From Boletus sp. NGJ (Eukaryota; Basidiomycota; Agaricomycetes; Boletales; Boletaceae), in the NCBI GenBank assembly GCA_019096195.1, contig JAGTXK010000059.1, positions 1-64,000 of the forward strand: a stretch of 64,000 nucleotides of DNA, read 5' to 3'. Made by a program: the position numbers and the translations under genes. The notes beneath the pieces were generated by a model. The model made no database searches. It saw only the letters and a program-made list of their open reading frames with translations, and was not told the origin of the DNA. Below, in pieces: positions 11,591 to 22,699 of this stretch (position 1 is the first letter of the stretch; each line of letters starts with the position of its first letter).

Positions 11591-13655
11591 TTAAGAATGT
11601 AGGTAAGAAGACACACGCACCGTTAGATGGATCCTCCTTGCTGATGGTTTAGATGCATCATTTGCTTGTTGCACCTGACAGGAAATGAGCTGTTGTGACG
11701 AGGACTATCGTCACCAGGAAAAAGACGTACAGGACTCGCTTCGTTTGGATCTGAAACACCTTTCTCGGCGCGCGAGGTGTCCTTGTGCGAATGGTTGCGA
11801 GCAGTAGGTTTTTTACGCGATTTCTTCTGTAACATGTGATGAGTGAGTGAGAACGAACTCAAGGAACGATGAACCTGTCGTTGTACAACGGGTTTCGCGA
11901 CCGCTCTCTAAAGCGATATGTTAGACGCGCCATATGCGTTTGTCTACCAGGGAAGAGCACTCACTCGGACACGTATACCTGTAGCCATTGTCGATGGTCC
12001 CTCATCGGCAGCATTTTCTCTCGCTGGTGGCTGGGAACGAGGACGAGGATCACGCGATTTTGCAGAAGGCAGATCTGGCTTATTCGAAGCCGGGTCCTTC
12101 TTGCTCTTCTTCAATAGCCACTTTTTGAATATTGAACGGCCCTGCAATGATTTTGCGGTGTCGACGTTTGCCTCTGGGCGGGAGGCCACTGGTATTGCAC
12201 CTGACGACTGTGATATTGCGTGAGACGATTCTACGGGTGGTGCCTCGTCATCGCGAGCACGAGTGGATGATGCCGTGGACAGTGACTGCGGCGGTGTGAA
12301 CACGAAAGTAAGAGAAGAATGTAGTGACCTCGAACCTCGTTATAGTCAAACTGAGGGCCGGGCGTGCTCGATTGCAACTCAACCTATGCCACTGTGAGAA
12401 TCTGGTTCGAGCCGGAGAGAACGAACTCGTACGTCGATCTCGTCCTTGAATGAACTGGATTTCGTAGGATCTTGCTGGTGTACATACACAGTAAAATGGT
12501 CAACTTTTGGTGGTAGAACGACAAACTCCTACCAGATTAGAGTCAGGTAATTCCCCGTCATGATCACCCGAGGTTGAAGGCTGTGGGTCTTGTTGTCGTT
12601 CATTGGAAACCGATGGCTAATATAGTGTGTCAGCGTGGGTGGCGATGTATGGCATATCACACATGCCAGTGCTAAAATACTTACATAGAAAGGACCATAG
12701 GTGTCGGGAAGAATGCCACTGAGATTTCGAATCACAATTTTTCCGTCATGTAGTCCAGTGGCGAGATAATTACTATCCGCAGAGATGGCAATTGACTTTA
12801 TCCTGTTACTGTCTTCAATCCCAGGGTCAATACGAATCAGTGTTGATGCATCAAGGAAGAAGATGGAACGCAATGCAAAAGTAGCAATGAATCTTCCATT
12901 GGCAGACAGAGCAATAGATGCAATGTCAATGTCACTGAGAATCTGGGATTCGGTGAGCTGGGACCCTGTGGGCACATCGAAAGACTTGATTGTGAAGTTG
13001 TTAGATGCGGCGAAGATTTTTTGACCATCGTTGGACCATGCAAGTGGTGTGACCAGGGTCTCCAAGGCTACGGCAGTGTCGATTGTGATCAGCTCGTCAC
13101 TGTTGCGGCTGTCAAAAATACGGATCGAGCCACCGTGGCGAGAAGTGGCGATCTGCTCGCCGTTTGGTGAGAACCTGACCCCACTGACCACTTCGTCATG
13201 TTTGAGTGGGCCAACAAGCCGCTCCCCGCTCGTAATACTCCAGATGCTCACTTCATCGGCAGTCCCGGTCGCAAATCTCGTCGAGTCTGCGGAGACGTCA
13301 ACTGCCTTCACCGAGTTTCCGCCCTCCACGTTGATGACCTTTTCCTGGATCTCCGCGTGCCACACACTTGCCCCCCGAGAAGTCCCACACACGATCCACT
13401 TGTGATCCTTCGACACGGATATGGCATTCAGGTCCATTCCCACTTGCCTCCCCACATTTCGACCGTCCGCAAGTCGCCATCGTCGAACCCCGTCGATACT
13501 CCCACCCAAAACATGCCTCCCATCAGGCTGGAACGCGACTGCCCACAGTGTATATGAGTTACCCATGTCGAGCACTATTGTTTGGTCTTACTGAATTGTC
13601 AGCAATGTTCAATCACTCCTCAGAACTGCTACGCACCGGTATTCGTGGACGTCAT
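11591..13655 (-). CDS. WD40 gene 1: seven-bladed beta-propeller protein with disordered basic tail
   Basis: The first exon is only 19 nt (13655-13637, MTSTNT), followed by a 50-nt intron. The large second exon (13586-12685) codes a seven-bladed propeller. Blades are visible as VAFQPDGRHVLGGSIDGVRRW, ISVSKDHKWIVCGTSRG, VDVSADSTRFATGTADEVSIW, VRFSPNGEQIATSRHGGSIRI, LAWSNDGQKIFAASNNFTIK, IALSANGRFIATFA and IAISADSNYLATGLHDGKIVI. Small 3' exons follow and encode a disordered acidic and then basic tail (FKKWLLKKSKKD, KKSRKKPTARNHSHKD) ending TVRVSSYLHS at 11591. All reading frames join through GT-AG introns, so the copy looks intact. WD40 proteins are protein-binding scaffolds, and no enzymatic domain is attached. 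Genes 2 and 3 at 58.5 and 62.4 kb have the same exon plan. Confidence 0.85.
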
Positions 13656-13659
13656 TGTC

Positions 13660-14420
13660 GGTTTCAAAGTGTTAAGGAACAAGGTGTTTCGGTTCACTCG
13701 TGGTGCGAAAATCGATGCATAAACACGTTTCCGTAAGCCGGTGTCCCTGGCGCTTATTCTCACATGAATCCCAGCCACGTCCCAGTAGCGCTCAGGCAAG
13801 CAGGTAGCATTGGCTAAACCTTCCGCCTTTTTCATGGGCAGTCTGCGATTGCTCGGCATGTCTTGATTCCGGGAGTCGGTTCAGGAGGGTGCAATCCTCA
13901 TTACGCCAGTTCGCGACATGCTGCGCACTGGTCACCCACTCCGCGTGCATCTTAGCACGTTCTCGAAGAACATTCGTACGATGTTTTAAATGCGTCAAAG
14001 GCTCCAAAAACATCATACGAATGTTCTCCATAAAGTAGGTCGAGCGCACGGCGACATCCAATACGTTTTGCTACCACCGCAGGCAGTATGAAAGTGCCGT
14101 ATTTCGCTTCACAGACAAGCTCGACAACCTTGTGCGCAAACTCTCGTACAGTACCTCGAGCAATATTAAAGGCTGGTTCGAGATGGTTAACATTCGCGTG
14201 ACATGTAACCAGTATGTTTCCGTCCCTCATCAAGTTGGATAGAGGGGCTGGACAGATACGAACACGAATACTCCCTGGGATCACCGGTCCGTCTCGCACT
14301 ACGAAACCATCCCACGTTCTATAAGTGGTGGACATGGCCTACCCGGCGGGCGACCTCTCGTTCTTCATCAAGACGCTCCTCACGGTGATCGATATGACCT
14401 CGCATGGTGTCAGGCTTGTG
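13660..14420 (-). repeat. Upstream block of WD40 gene 1, duplicated at 57.65-58.5 and 61.1-62.4 kb
   Basis: Read on the minus strand, this block matches the sequence just upstream of WD40 gene 2. Shared pieces include GGGAGTATTCGT..ATCTGTCCAGC, TGGTTACATGTC.CGC.AATGTTA.CCATCT and TTTATGGAGAACA, followed by TTCGAGAACGTGCTA. Frames of up to 127 codons occur but are not conserved between copies, so I read it as non-coding or as the relic of a lost gene. It shows that the WD40 gene was copied together with at least 0.8 kb of 5' sequence. Confidence 0.6.
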
Positions 14421-14524
14421 GTTGCCTCCGTACCTTCCTTGGCCGAGAGAGCGACATTGACCTCGCACTGGCATAGCGTAGGAAACGCATCGCGCACGAC
14501 CCCCGGCTTGCTAGGACCCCACTT

Positions 14525-14700
14525 GATCAAAAGTTCGGAGCACGACTCTGCATTCGCGACGGCGCGGATGTGGTGCGGCAAGCTCGCCAATCTGGTTTTG
14601 CTGGCCTGGCTATCTGGAGGGTGAGAACCCAGAAGTTGATCGTCATGCGTTAAAATATCGAGATCGACCGCACGCGGTGCATGATGTGCATCTGCCAACC
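14525..14700 (-). pseudogene. Fragment of the trifunctional folate-synthesis gene (HPPK part)
   Basis: The minus frame reads HAPRAVDLDILTHDDQ, almost the same as HGPRAVDLDILTYDDQ of the intact gene (55.80-55.85 kb), which is the C-terminal signature of hydroxymethyldihydropterin pyrophosphokinase. The following bases (CACATCCGCGCCGTCGCGAA and CGTGCTCCG) match CACATCCGCGCATCTGCGAA and CGTGCTCCG of the intact gene. The frame then leaves the homology. Only about 180 bases of a 2.6 kb gene are present. The fragment lies upstream of WD40 gene 1 in the same relative order as the intact folate gene and WD40 gene 2, so it is a relic of an inverted segmental duplication. Confidence 0.8.
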
Positions 14701-15315
14701 ACCGTCTCGATAACGGTGATCAAGAAGCGCGGTCGCGTGTACATATGTGACGTGTCATGCTCTGAAATTTGAGAAAGGTCGAGTAGTGTCTTTGCTGATT
14801 AGTAGCTGGAGAGCCCTCGACCCGGAGGGGGCGCTAGCACAACCATATACAACCACGTTGTTGCATATGGTTGACATCAAAAGATGTCCCTACTCGAACC
14901 AACCATCATCCACCTCCTCTTCTTCTCCTCGCCTCCCGAGTCTTCCGTGGGCCGTCACTACGGTTGACTCCAATCGGCCAGCTTCATAAATAAACGTAGA
15001 CGACGTAGGACATACACTATTGAAAATGCAGCAAGTACCTAATGCGTCGTATGCAGAGGTCATGATCGTCCAAGAATGATTCCGATAGATGCGGGTAACG
15101 AAACGAGGCGCGTGGGTATCGATGTGATGCAATGTGTAATGGATAGCACGAAATTGAAAAAGGTGGGGGGATCTTGCCTTGAACGGAAGAACTCCACGGT
15201 AGAAACGACACAAACACCAACGTGTACGCGAGGAGAGGGAGATAAGAGGGAAAGGGGGGTGGTCGTCCATCCACCACCCCAAGTGTCCCTTGCTCACCCC
15301 TCCACCTACACCTTC
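14701..15315. other. Intergenic stretch, no gene seen
   Basis: Low-complexity pyrimidine/purine-rich pieces (for example 14,905-14,935 and 15,235-15,265) and short frames only. It separates the folate relic from the 3' end of the Pro/Ser-rich gene. Confidence 0.4.
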
Positions 15316-16956
15316 TCACCCAAACGTCGGCGTTCGTAACCCAGACGGCTGCGGTACGAACAACCTCGGCCCCATCCCCATCCCCATCCCCCCACCCCCA
15401 TCCATCTGACCGGACGACATGAACTGCGGTTGCGAATTCGCCAACATGTACACTGGCCTCGGAAGCTGTGCATCCGGTGGTCCTCCCGGCTGAGGCAGCC
15501 CAGACGGATAAACGAACAACGGTTGCGCAACATAAGCAGGCGCCAAGACATGCGCTTGACTCCCATGACTATCTGTCGACAGCGGACCTTCATGGGACGG
15601 CGAGCCCGACCCGCCACCCCCTCCCCCCTGCGCGCCGGGCGGCGAAAACAATAGGTTGGCGCTCGATCCCAGTATGAACGGGGCTGGAACGACAGGCTGG
15701 GAATGTCCCGGGATCGCCGATGGGGGAGAGTGATGTTGAATGGGGAGTAAGCCCGTCGTTGAAGGCCCTGCGAACAAGTCGATCGGTTTGGCGCGCGACG
15801 TGTACCACGATCCCTGTTTCTTTGAGATGGGTCGACTGTACCGTCGTGTCGTCGCTTCGCCGGGTACGTAGATGCTGGAGACACCAGAAGAGGCGATCCA
15901 CGGGAGACGGTTGAGGTCTCGGACGATCTTGCCCACGCGGGCGATTTGGGAACGCACGGATTCGGCGGGGGGTGGGCGGATGGGCGATTCCATTTTCATA
16001 AAGTCGGCAGAGGGGCGGGGTTCGGCGAGGATCGGCGAGGAAACGTGGATGGAAGCGTCGGCGAGGATAGGCGTGGACATGGCGTTGGGGACGTCGCCTT
16101 CACGCTCAAAGGGAGGACGACTGGAGCCGGAGGTGTTGTCTGAGCGGGAATGAGCACGTGGGGGGTGTAACGAGGGATGGACTGAGTGTTCGAACGCATG
16201 CTCGCGGAGAGCAGAGAGCATCAGGCGGCCTCCTCGTCCATCGCCGATGCTGGGATCGCTGTCCGCGGGGTTAGCGTGTTGCGGGTGCGGCGATACGGAC
16301 GAAGCACGAGGTGGGGTCTCAAGCCGCTCTACAGTCGGGATATCGTCTGAATTAGACGTGGTGACGCCAGGCAAGGAAGGACGAGCATAACGGGGCAACA
16401 CTGGTCGACCCGTGTCCATCGTACTCGTAGCCGTCCCGCCCATCCCGTGTCTCTCCGGCTTCCCATGATCCCTCAGCCGGCTCTTGGACATGACTTTGGG
16501 AAGCCGTCGTAGACCGCTGACGAAACCCCCCACGAAGTTACTCTTCTTCTCGCTCTTTCCATTCGCAGCCACTGGCACCGCCCCATTAAGTCCGTGTGTG
16601 TGCCCTTGATAATTGCACTCGTCGCGATCATCAACGCTGACGGTCATGTACTCTGCATCCAGTTCCGAATCCGTGATCGTTGGTGCGGACTTGCGTAGGA
16701 CGGGCGTGGGCGCACGTGTCTGTTGGAACCCGGGCGGTGGGATATACCGTGCGGTCTGTGGTGTGTGCGTGGAGACGAGTTGGGATTGGGAGTTGGATAT
16801 CCAGGTGACGTCTCGCATGCGGGGTTGGGTTTGACCACTATGACGGGAATAACGGTCCCTAGGGATAGGTTCTGCAAGGAAATCCCGTCCACTGCTATGT
16901 GGGCGGGTGAAGCTCGTGTCAATGCGTATGGAACCTATTTCGGGGTAATCCATCAT
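15316..16956 (-). CDS. Pro/Ser/Gly-rich, largely disordered hypothetical protein (546 aa)
   Basis: A single uninterrupted frame of 546 codons with strong protein-like composition. The chain is rich in Pro, Ser, Arg and His and looks mostly disordered. A more ordered patch near residues 335-395 contains the sequence VGKIVRDLNRLPWIA, then IYVPGE and SWYTSRAK. The C-terminus has a run of Gly and Met-Gly repeats (GGGGMGMGMG) and ends RTPTFG. There is no signal peptide or membrane span. I recall similar LNRLPW patches in other agaricomycete hypothetical proteins but cannot assign a domain. The start is the first Met of the frame (MMDYPEIGSI). A decayed second copy lies at 3.64-3.98 kb. Function is unknown. 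Confidence 0.75.
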   Translation of the reverse strand: MMDYPEIGSIRIDTSFTRPHSSGRDFLAEPIPRDRYSRHSGQTQPRMRDVTWISNSQSQLVSTHTPQTARYIPPPGFQQTRAPTPVLRKSAPTITDSELDAEYMTVSVDDRDECNYQGHTHGLNGAVPVAANGKSEKKSNFVGGFVSGLRRLPKVMSKSRLRDHGKPERHGMGGTATSTMDTGRPVLPRYARPSLPGVTTSNSDDIPTVERLETPPRASSVSPHPQHANPADSDPSIGDGRGGRLMLSALREHAFEHSVHPSLHPPRAHSRSDNTSGSSRPPFEREGDVPNAMSTPILADASIHVSSPILAEPRPSADFMKMESPIRPPPAESVRSQIARVGKIVRDLNRLPWIASSGVSSIYVPGEATTRRYSRPISKKQGSWYTSRAKPIDLFAGPSTTGLLPIQHHSPPSAIPGHSQPVVPAPFILGSSANLLFSPPGAQGGGGGGSGSPSHEGPLSTDSHGSQAHVLAPAYVAQPLFVYPSGLPQPGGPPDAQLPRPVYMLANSQPQFMSSGQMDGGGGMGMGMGPRLFVPQPSGLRTPTFG

Positions 16957-18298
16957 AAAGGTGTGTCGTCGGGGTCACGAGCTGAAAGACCTTTGTGTGC
17001 TAGACGCAGTCAACGAGGCTGAGATGAGATGGGTTGGATAAAGGGGAAAAGGGAATAAAAGAATAAAAAGAATAAAGCAAAGTCAGTGTTGGCAGGATGC
17101 CGCAGCAAGGCGCAAACGGGATGGAGCAAGGTAATGACCGCTGAGTACAGCGCAAAATGGAAGGGAGCCAACACGAGGCAGCGTGACAGGAAAGGGGCCA
17201 ATTACGGTCACCGCGTGCCCTCTGGCACGCGCTTGGAGACGTGGTTCACCGGAGCAAGCCGATGGTCTGAACGGACTCGAATACGCGCGCTGGGTTAGGA
17301 TCCCGGTAGCCCGAGGAAACGGGTTTCATTTCAAGGTATTGCAAGCGCGGCGACATCGAAACGAGTGGACAAATGTGCCTTCCATGACACCCAGTGAGTC
17401 GGTTGACTTGGCCCAACCAATCCAAAGCCCACTGCGAGTTGAACGGAGCCGGCCTTGTAGCCGCGACACTGTCGGATGAGGCCAATATTGATCGACCATT
17501 GCATCGCCCTGTGCCCGAGACTAGTAAATGTGCGCTAAAACGTAGATCAGAAGTCTCAGTCAGTCCTGTTCAATTTCTGACAAATATGGAGCAAGGAGGG
17601 TGAAAGTCGAATGTTAAACAGCAGACTTTTTTTTTTCCTCAGAATGCATAGTGTCGAGAGCAACGAATGCCAATGCACTATGAGATTTTGTGCATTGTTA
17701 TTAGCGTGCATTTTGGTTGGGAAGAGGACTCGAGTGGAGCTCCAGTTTGCTATACATTACTAATGAGCATGAGTCAACTAACTCCTCGGTATTCTCCGAC
17801 GACGTCTTCTCTCAAACGAGGTCGATTCGGCTATAACACTGACCGGAATGACTCCCACCAGATCACCAGGATCCCGCCAATCAGGTACTCGACTCTTCGA
17901 CGACGCAACCCCGTCGGCACATCCTTCTACTCTTTCTATATCATTCGCGAATGTTCCCGTAGCGACCCCGTCGTCCGATACGTTTCCATCGCATGGGGGT
18001 CCCAGCATACGGTCCATACCACTGCTTTGTCATTCCCCGCTCATCCAAGGGCAACGCTGTGGTTCCTCAACATGATGACTACCAAATGACCTTTACATCC
18101 AATCGGTAACCTCTCCCTCCCGACCCTTTCACCTACCTCAGATGCACGAACATTGCTTTGGTGAGTATGTTATGGTGCAATGGCATAGGTCTGCGCAGGC
18201 AGCAGGCAGTCTATATAACGAAATCGCCCTTGCGATGGGTTTGAGTTAACACCCTCGAAGGAAACCAACGAAGAAGCTATTAGATTTCACTCCTCACG
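16957..18298. other. Intergenic region with divergent promoters
   Basis: No gene is supported. The left part is the 5' flank of the Pro/Ser-rich gene (minus) and the right part that of the transcription factor (plus). A poly-T tract lies at about 17,628. A 140-codon plus frame at 17,667-18,089 overlaps frames on the other strand and has no recognisable product. Confidence 0.4.
18209..18218 (+). promoter_or_regulatory. Likely TATA box of the Zn2Cys6 gene
   Basis: The sequence TCTATATAAC lies about 85 bases upstream of the ATG at 18,299, a usual distance for a fungal core promoter. This is inferred from sequence and position only. Confidence 0.4.
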
Positions 18299-20655
18299 AT
18301 GAACACCAACGCGAACGCATACCCAGCAGCCGATCCTCGAAGTTCTACTGTTGCGCCCATGTCTACCGCATCGAGCTTGTCGCCCTTGCAACGAGGCAAA
18401 GCCTGCATCCCATGTCGGTACGTGTCACTCTTGCGTCCTCCGTCTCTTTGCCCACTCACACCGCACACATACTTCAGTCGCAGAAAGATGGTGAGAGTCC
18501 CCCCCCCATTCATATCGATGATCCTCGATAATTGACCACCCTCATTCTCACTTTAGAAATGTGACAGCGCCAGACCTGTCTGTACACCCTGTCTCCGGGG
18601 TGAACGTATCGAGGACTGTGAATACACCGACGGTCCACGTCGTCCGCGGACGTTCACTTTGGAAGAGGATATTGCGAGATTAAGAGCAAGAGTGGAGGAG
18701 CTGGAGAATCCGGAGGAACAGACCTCTTCGATCGAACTGTACGCTCCGTACACGGATGCTAGTGCTGGTGCTGGTAGTGCATCAAGCGCGTCAGCGTCTG
18801 TGGGTCAAGCACGAGTACAGGCACCATCTTCAGCGTCTTATTATCACGGCGCTGGGACGAGTCAAGCTCTGTCCCATGGGCCTTCTAGTGGTGTGTACAC
18901 TGTCATTCCCTATCTGTTCAAATCGTGTCCTGATCCAACTACTAGGCCAGGTGAATATCGAGGCTGACGTGCATCTGCACGCCAGACGCGCGTGAGTGTT
19001 TTCTTTTAAACATTGGGCACAGTGAGCTCATCTCCTGTATCGTGTGCCATAGGTTATCTGTCATCGCGCCACACATAGCCGAACTTGGGTTCTTCCTCAA
19101 CCTCGACCGTCTTCGTGTCCGAGGCACACAAGTCTTGCCTGCATTGCAAAGCGCGCTCACTCTCTGGTCTATTTTCATCACGTCCACATCTGATTTAAAC
19201 CACACGCAATCCCACCAACGAATCCACACCGTTGCCTCCACCCTCCTTTCCCAAGCTCAAACCCAACTCGCCTTGGCCTTGAACAGCATCGACGCGGAGC
19301 CTGACTCCGCTATCGTTCTCCACGTGATCCAAACGGGGGTTTTGTTGGCATATTATATGCAACGGATTGGACAGGTGGTCGGGGCGAGGTACTATGCAAG
19401 TGGGGCGTGGGCGCTGGTGATCATGTTGAGGTTGTATCGGCGGCCTAACTTCTCAGCAAGGACAAGGGAAGGTGAGGGCCACGTTTTGCGGGGAAGTGGA
19501 GTGCGGGAGGGATTGACGCATGAGAACACGAACACGGACGCGAATCCATGCGTGCTCGCATTCGCCTGGTCTGCGAGGATGGCACCGGCGTTGGATGGGG
19601 TCGAAGCGGAGGAAAGGGTACGTGCTTTCTGGGCAGTATATGCGCTCGATCGGTGGTTCGGTGTGGTGTGTGAAGTCCCTTGTCAGTCGCTCGCGATGGA
19701 CGGGAGCGCGGGTAATGTGATGACGGTGCCGTGGCCAGGTGTAGGGGGGATTGTCGAGGTCAGTATATTACGCCCGCTTTTCTGTCTGGTATCTGATACG
19801 CGATTTTATCTCGCAGACGAGATCGAACGCAGTCCAACATGTTCTCAACGATCCAAATCACGATTTCATGCGGGAAGGCGCTTCTGCGATGCATGCGAAG
19901 GCGTCAGTATTACTCGGCGAGGCAATGGAGATCGCTGCCTCGTTCGTGGCCAGTATGTCCCCCTTGATCTTATCTTATCGTATGTTCTCACTAATCATTT
20001 CTTGGATGCAGACCCCACCATCAGTCAATCGGCCGCGTTTCGTACTCGTTTCGGGACGTTGGACGCGCTCTTTGAACGGTGTTTGAGTGCGGCGATGGCG
20101 ATGACAACTGCATTGAATGGACGCCTCCCACAGACGCAGGAGCAGACGCAGGCACTTGTGACAGTCCATCTCATCGCGCTCGCACAGGTAACCCTCCATC
20201 GACCCTTTACCTCGACGTACGGGCCATCTCGGCGACGGAGCATAGAGGGAGCGTTGGCCGTCGTCCGTGTGTTGGATCGGGTGGGCGAGGTGGGCGAGAA
20301 GGTGGGCGAGATCAGTCCAATATATGGGGTACTTATATGTTTTGTGCACGTGACGCGAGACTGATTGACCTGTGTTTTAGATTGTTTGGACGGCGTTGTG
20401 CCTCGCTTTGCATGACGAGGTGCTTCGGCTCCGCGCTCGACCGGATGCAGATCCGTCGCGTCGTCGCGAGGAGGGTGAGCTGATGGTGGCAATCAGGAAG
20501 TTGGTAGGCATATTGAGCACCTTGTCGCAGCGTTGTCCAGGTCGATGTACGTCCTTTTTTTTTTCTTATGATCTCGCGGATTGCTCACTTTTGATTCAGT
20601 TTTCGCGGCCAACATCGAGGCAGTGTTACCCATCCTTGGATCGATCGTAGTCTAA
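18299..20655 (+). CDS. Zn(II)2Cys6 fungal-specific transcription factor
   Basis: The zinc cluster is split over three exons: KACIPCR, SRKM, then KCDSARPVCTPCLRGE...DCEY. Joined, this gives the six-cysteine CX2CX6CX5-12CX2CX6-8C binuclear cluster that binds DNA. A basic linker (GPRRPRT) and a short coiled coil (EEDIARLRARVEELEN) for dimerisation follow. Later exons (about 19.05-20.33 kb) carry a fungal_trans-type regulatory domain with AERVRAFWAVYALDRW-like sequence (EERVRAFWAVYALDRWFGVV) and VPWPGV. The last exons end FFAANIEAVLPILGSIVV at 20,655. About eight exons have GT-AG introns of 50-70 nt and a frame kept throughout, so the gene looks intact. It should be a nuclear regulator; its targets cannot be told from context. 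It converges on gene X, which ends at 20,824 on the other strand. Confidence 0.9.
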
Positions 20656-20823
20656 TTAGATATCATGGCCTTTTCTTTTCGTCTTTACACACATAGAGCT
20701 CTGCTAGTACTCATGGGACAGATATATTAAACCAGATCATCTCATCTCATCTATCCCGCCCGACTCAGAAGGGACACGTTTCCGTGTTGTCCAACATCGC
20801 AAAGGGTGACGTTGCCTGGGGAG

Positions 20824-21555
20824 CTAACGATGACCTGCAATGTCAGCAATGTATCCCATCGAATGATATGAACGAGATTTACAGGACGGAGAGGGAGAGG
20901 GCCTGCGAAGGCCCAGGAGGTTGACCATGGTGCCGTCGCTGGTCTTGATGGAGATCGCGGTCGACGAAGGGACGAACGTCGACGCGTTCGAGTTGAGCCC
21001 TGGTGCTTTACCCACACTCGTGCCCGATGACGCTGAGCCGTTGCCGTTCCCAACCACGATCCCAGGGACGGTAGAGATGGTAGAGAGCGTAGGCGAGGAA
21101 CGCTCGAGGTCATCCTCGACGTGGAGGGTGTGTACGTACGGGACGAGTTCTTTCCACGAGTCTTCGTCGACGAGGGCGGGGGTAGGATCGACCGTGCCGT
21201 CTTCGCGGTAGAAGACGGCCGTGGTGATACGGACGGGATCAGAGAGGGAGAAAGAGCTTTTGATCAGTGTGATAACGGTCTATGCGTGGGGATCATCGTT
21301 GATCGTCGATGTGAGTCTCGGTAGCGGAGAAAAACAAAGAGGTCGACTTACGCGGAGAGGGACGCGAGAGAGATGGTCCCTGCCGAATGCTTTGATGGTG
21401 GGCGATGCGGCCGAGGCGTAGCGAACAAATATGGGGGAGGCACGAGGGAGAGCAGAGATGAGACGAAGCGCTTCGAGGCATTGGCCGAGACCCGACGCGA
21501 GCTCGTTGGGGGACGTCGCGAGCTGAGAGAGAAGACGTTGCTGTGAGCGAGTCAT
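20824..21555 (-). CDS. Gene X: hypothetical protein, best-preserved copy
   Basis: Exon 1 starts at the ATG at 21,555 (MTRSQQRLLSQLATSPNELA); an in-frame upstream Met at 21,609 is possible. It continues SALPRASPIFVRYASAASP and ends VPLR. After an intron of about 70 nt the second exon reads TVITLIKSSFSLSDPVRITT, FYREDGTVDPTPALVDEDSW and KELVPYVHTLHVEDDLERSS, then a low-complexity Ser/Gly/Asn stretch and ISIKTSDGTMVNLL. The chain ends at the stop at 20,824, whether or not a 48-nt in-frame intron near 20,880 is removed. About 190-210 residues, with no signal peptide, membrane span or catalytic motif that I recognise. I cannot name the family. Three decayed copies (7.05, 24.7 and 43.1 kb) each lie head-to-head with a DUF6533 gene or relic. 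Confidence 0.65.
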
Positions 21556-21625
21556 GGGGGCGGGGACGAAAAGAAGCGAAAAATTGCGGGAGAAATTAAT
21601 GCGGGCCAAACTTTGAACGAGCGTC

Positions 21626-21636
21626 TATATAAACGA
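21626..21636 (-). promoter_or_regulatory. Likely TATA box of gene X
   Basis: On the minus strand the sequence TTTATATAGAC lies about 75 bases upstream of the ATG at 21,555. The matching segment ATATAAACCCGCGCATCGC is kept in the relic copy at about 25,038, so the duplicated unit included this promoter. Confidence 0.4.
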
Positions 21637-21639
21637 GAT

Positions 21640-22220
21640 CGACATCGCTTTGAACCTCGAGGCCGACTTCCTTCGGAGATCAATAACGCCACATGGATGG
21701 ATATTTAGCTTGAAAATCGCTGCCGAGTTTGAATCCAACGTCCCGCTATGTCGACGCACGGCCGCCTCAAAAGGAATGCTCGAATCGCCCGACGACCAGA
21801 AGACTACCGTGACGGTGTCTCGTGAACAGCCAGTGGCGCGCAAACTTCCGCAAATTCGCATGTCACCAACCCGGACATGGTAAAAAAATAAAAAATAAAA
21901 AATAAAAAAACAACGCTCGAAATCCCTACTCACCAAAATGCGGTCGAAAAAAATGGCATAAAACACTCTACCGCAGCGGTAATTATATCCAAACAACTCG
22001 TGGGGGAAGTGAAATCAAGGGGTAGTAGGAGATAAGGTGAAACAAGGGGTGAGCCGAAGCGCTAAAGCCCCAGTGGCAGCCTGAACACTCAAGTCACATC
22101 TATAAGTATGCCACCCAAGTAACCGAATATGGCAGTGCGGATAGAGGCACACCCGGGTATCGGACCAGCCCCACTACTGACTTGTTGTTGATATTGCAAA
22201 CATATTGTGACGGTGTTATA
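21640..22220. other. Intergenic, includes an AAAAAT-type microsatellite
   Basis: At 21,884-21,912 a short tandem run of A4-6T units occurs. No coding frame is convincing. Confidence 0.5.
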
Positions 22221-22359
22221 GGTCTACCTCTCGCGGCTTGTTGTAGATGGTGACGATACAGACTCGGATGAGAGGATATTCACGCGGGACACTACCTTGC
22301 GGATCACGGACAACTGGAACACCCGTGATGATGTGGAACTGATGCATCCGATTGTATTA

Positions 22360-22650
22360 GGATAATTCGACCTGTGTTGTTTAGAGGCGATTCCATTCGA
22401 AGCGTCGGGAGATAATACAGTACGCATCAGGATCGAACGAGGACTTTGAGAACTGGGGGATGAATAATGGTAGATAGTGGAGGATGGTTGTACTTTTAAC
22501 GGTGAGTCGGACATATACTTCAGTGTCTACCAACGTACCACACCATAATGTAGAAATCTTCTCAGAGTTTCACCTCTGTTCGTGTGATTTGGTCGTATGC
22601 TGGGAACATTTTCAGAAGTACTTAGCTATTGTGGAAGACAGCGCGTCGTT
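22360..22650 (+). pseudogene. Relic of a DUF6533 gene 3' end and its 3' flank
   Basis: GAGGCGATTCCATTCGAAGC followed by GGGAGATAATACAGTACGCATCAGG matches the last codons of D4 (GAGGCGATTCGACTCGAACC, then GGGAGATAACATGCATCAGG). The bases after it (GATGAATAATGGTAGATAGTGG, then TGTACTTTTAACG) match the flank after D3 and the relic at 43.8 kb. Only the extreme C-terminus and flank remain. It lies on the far side of gene X, facing away from it, and so keeps the divergent X-D layout. Confidence 0.6.
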
Positions 22651-22699
22651 CCAATCCATCGAGGGTCGCTACTGCAGCGTTGGCTAGAACGCCAATTTG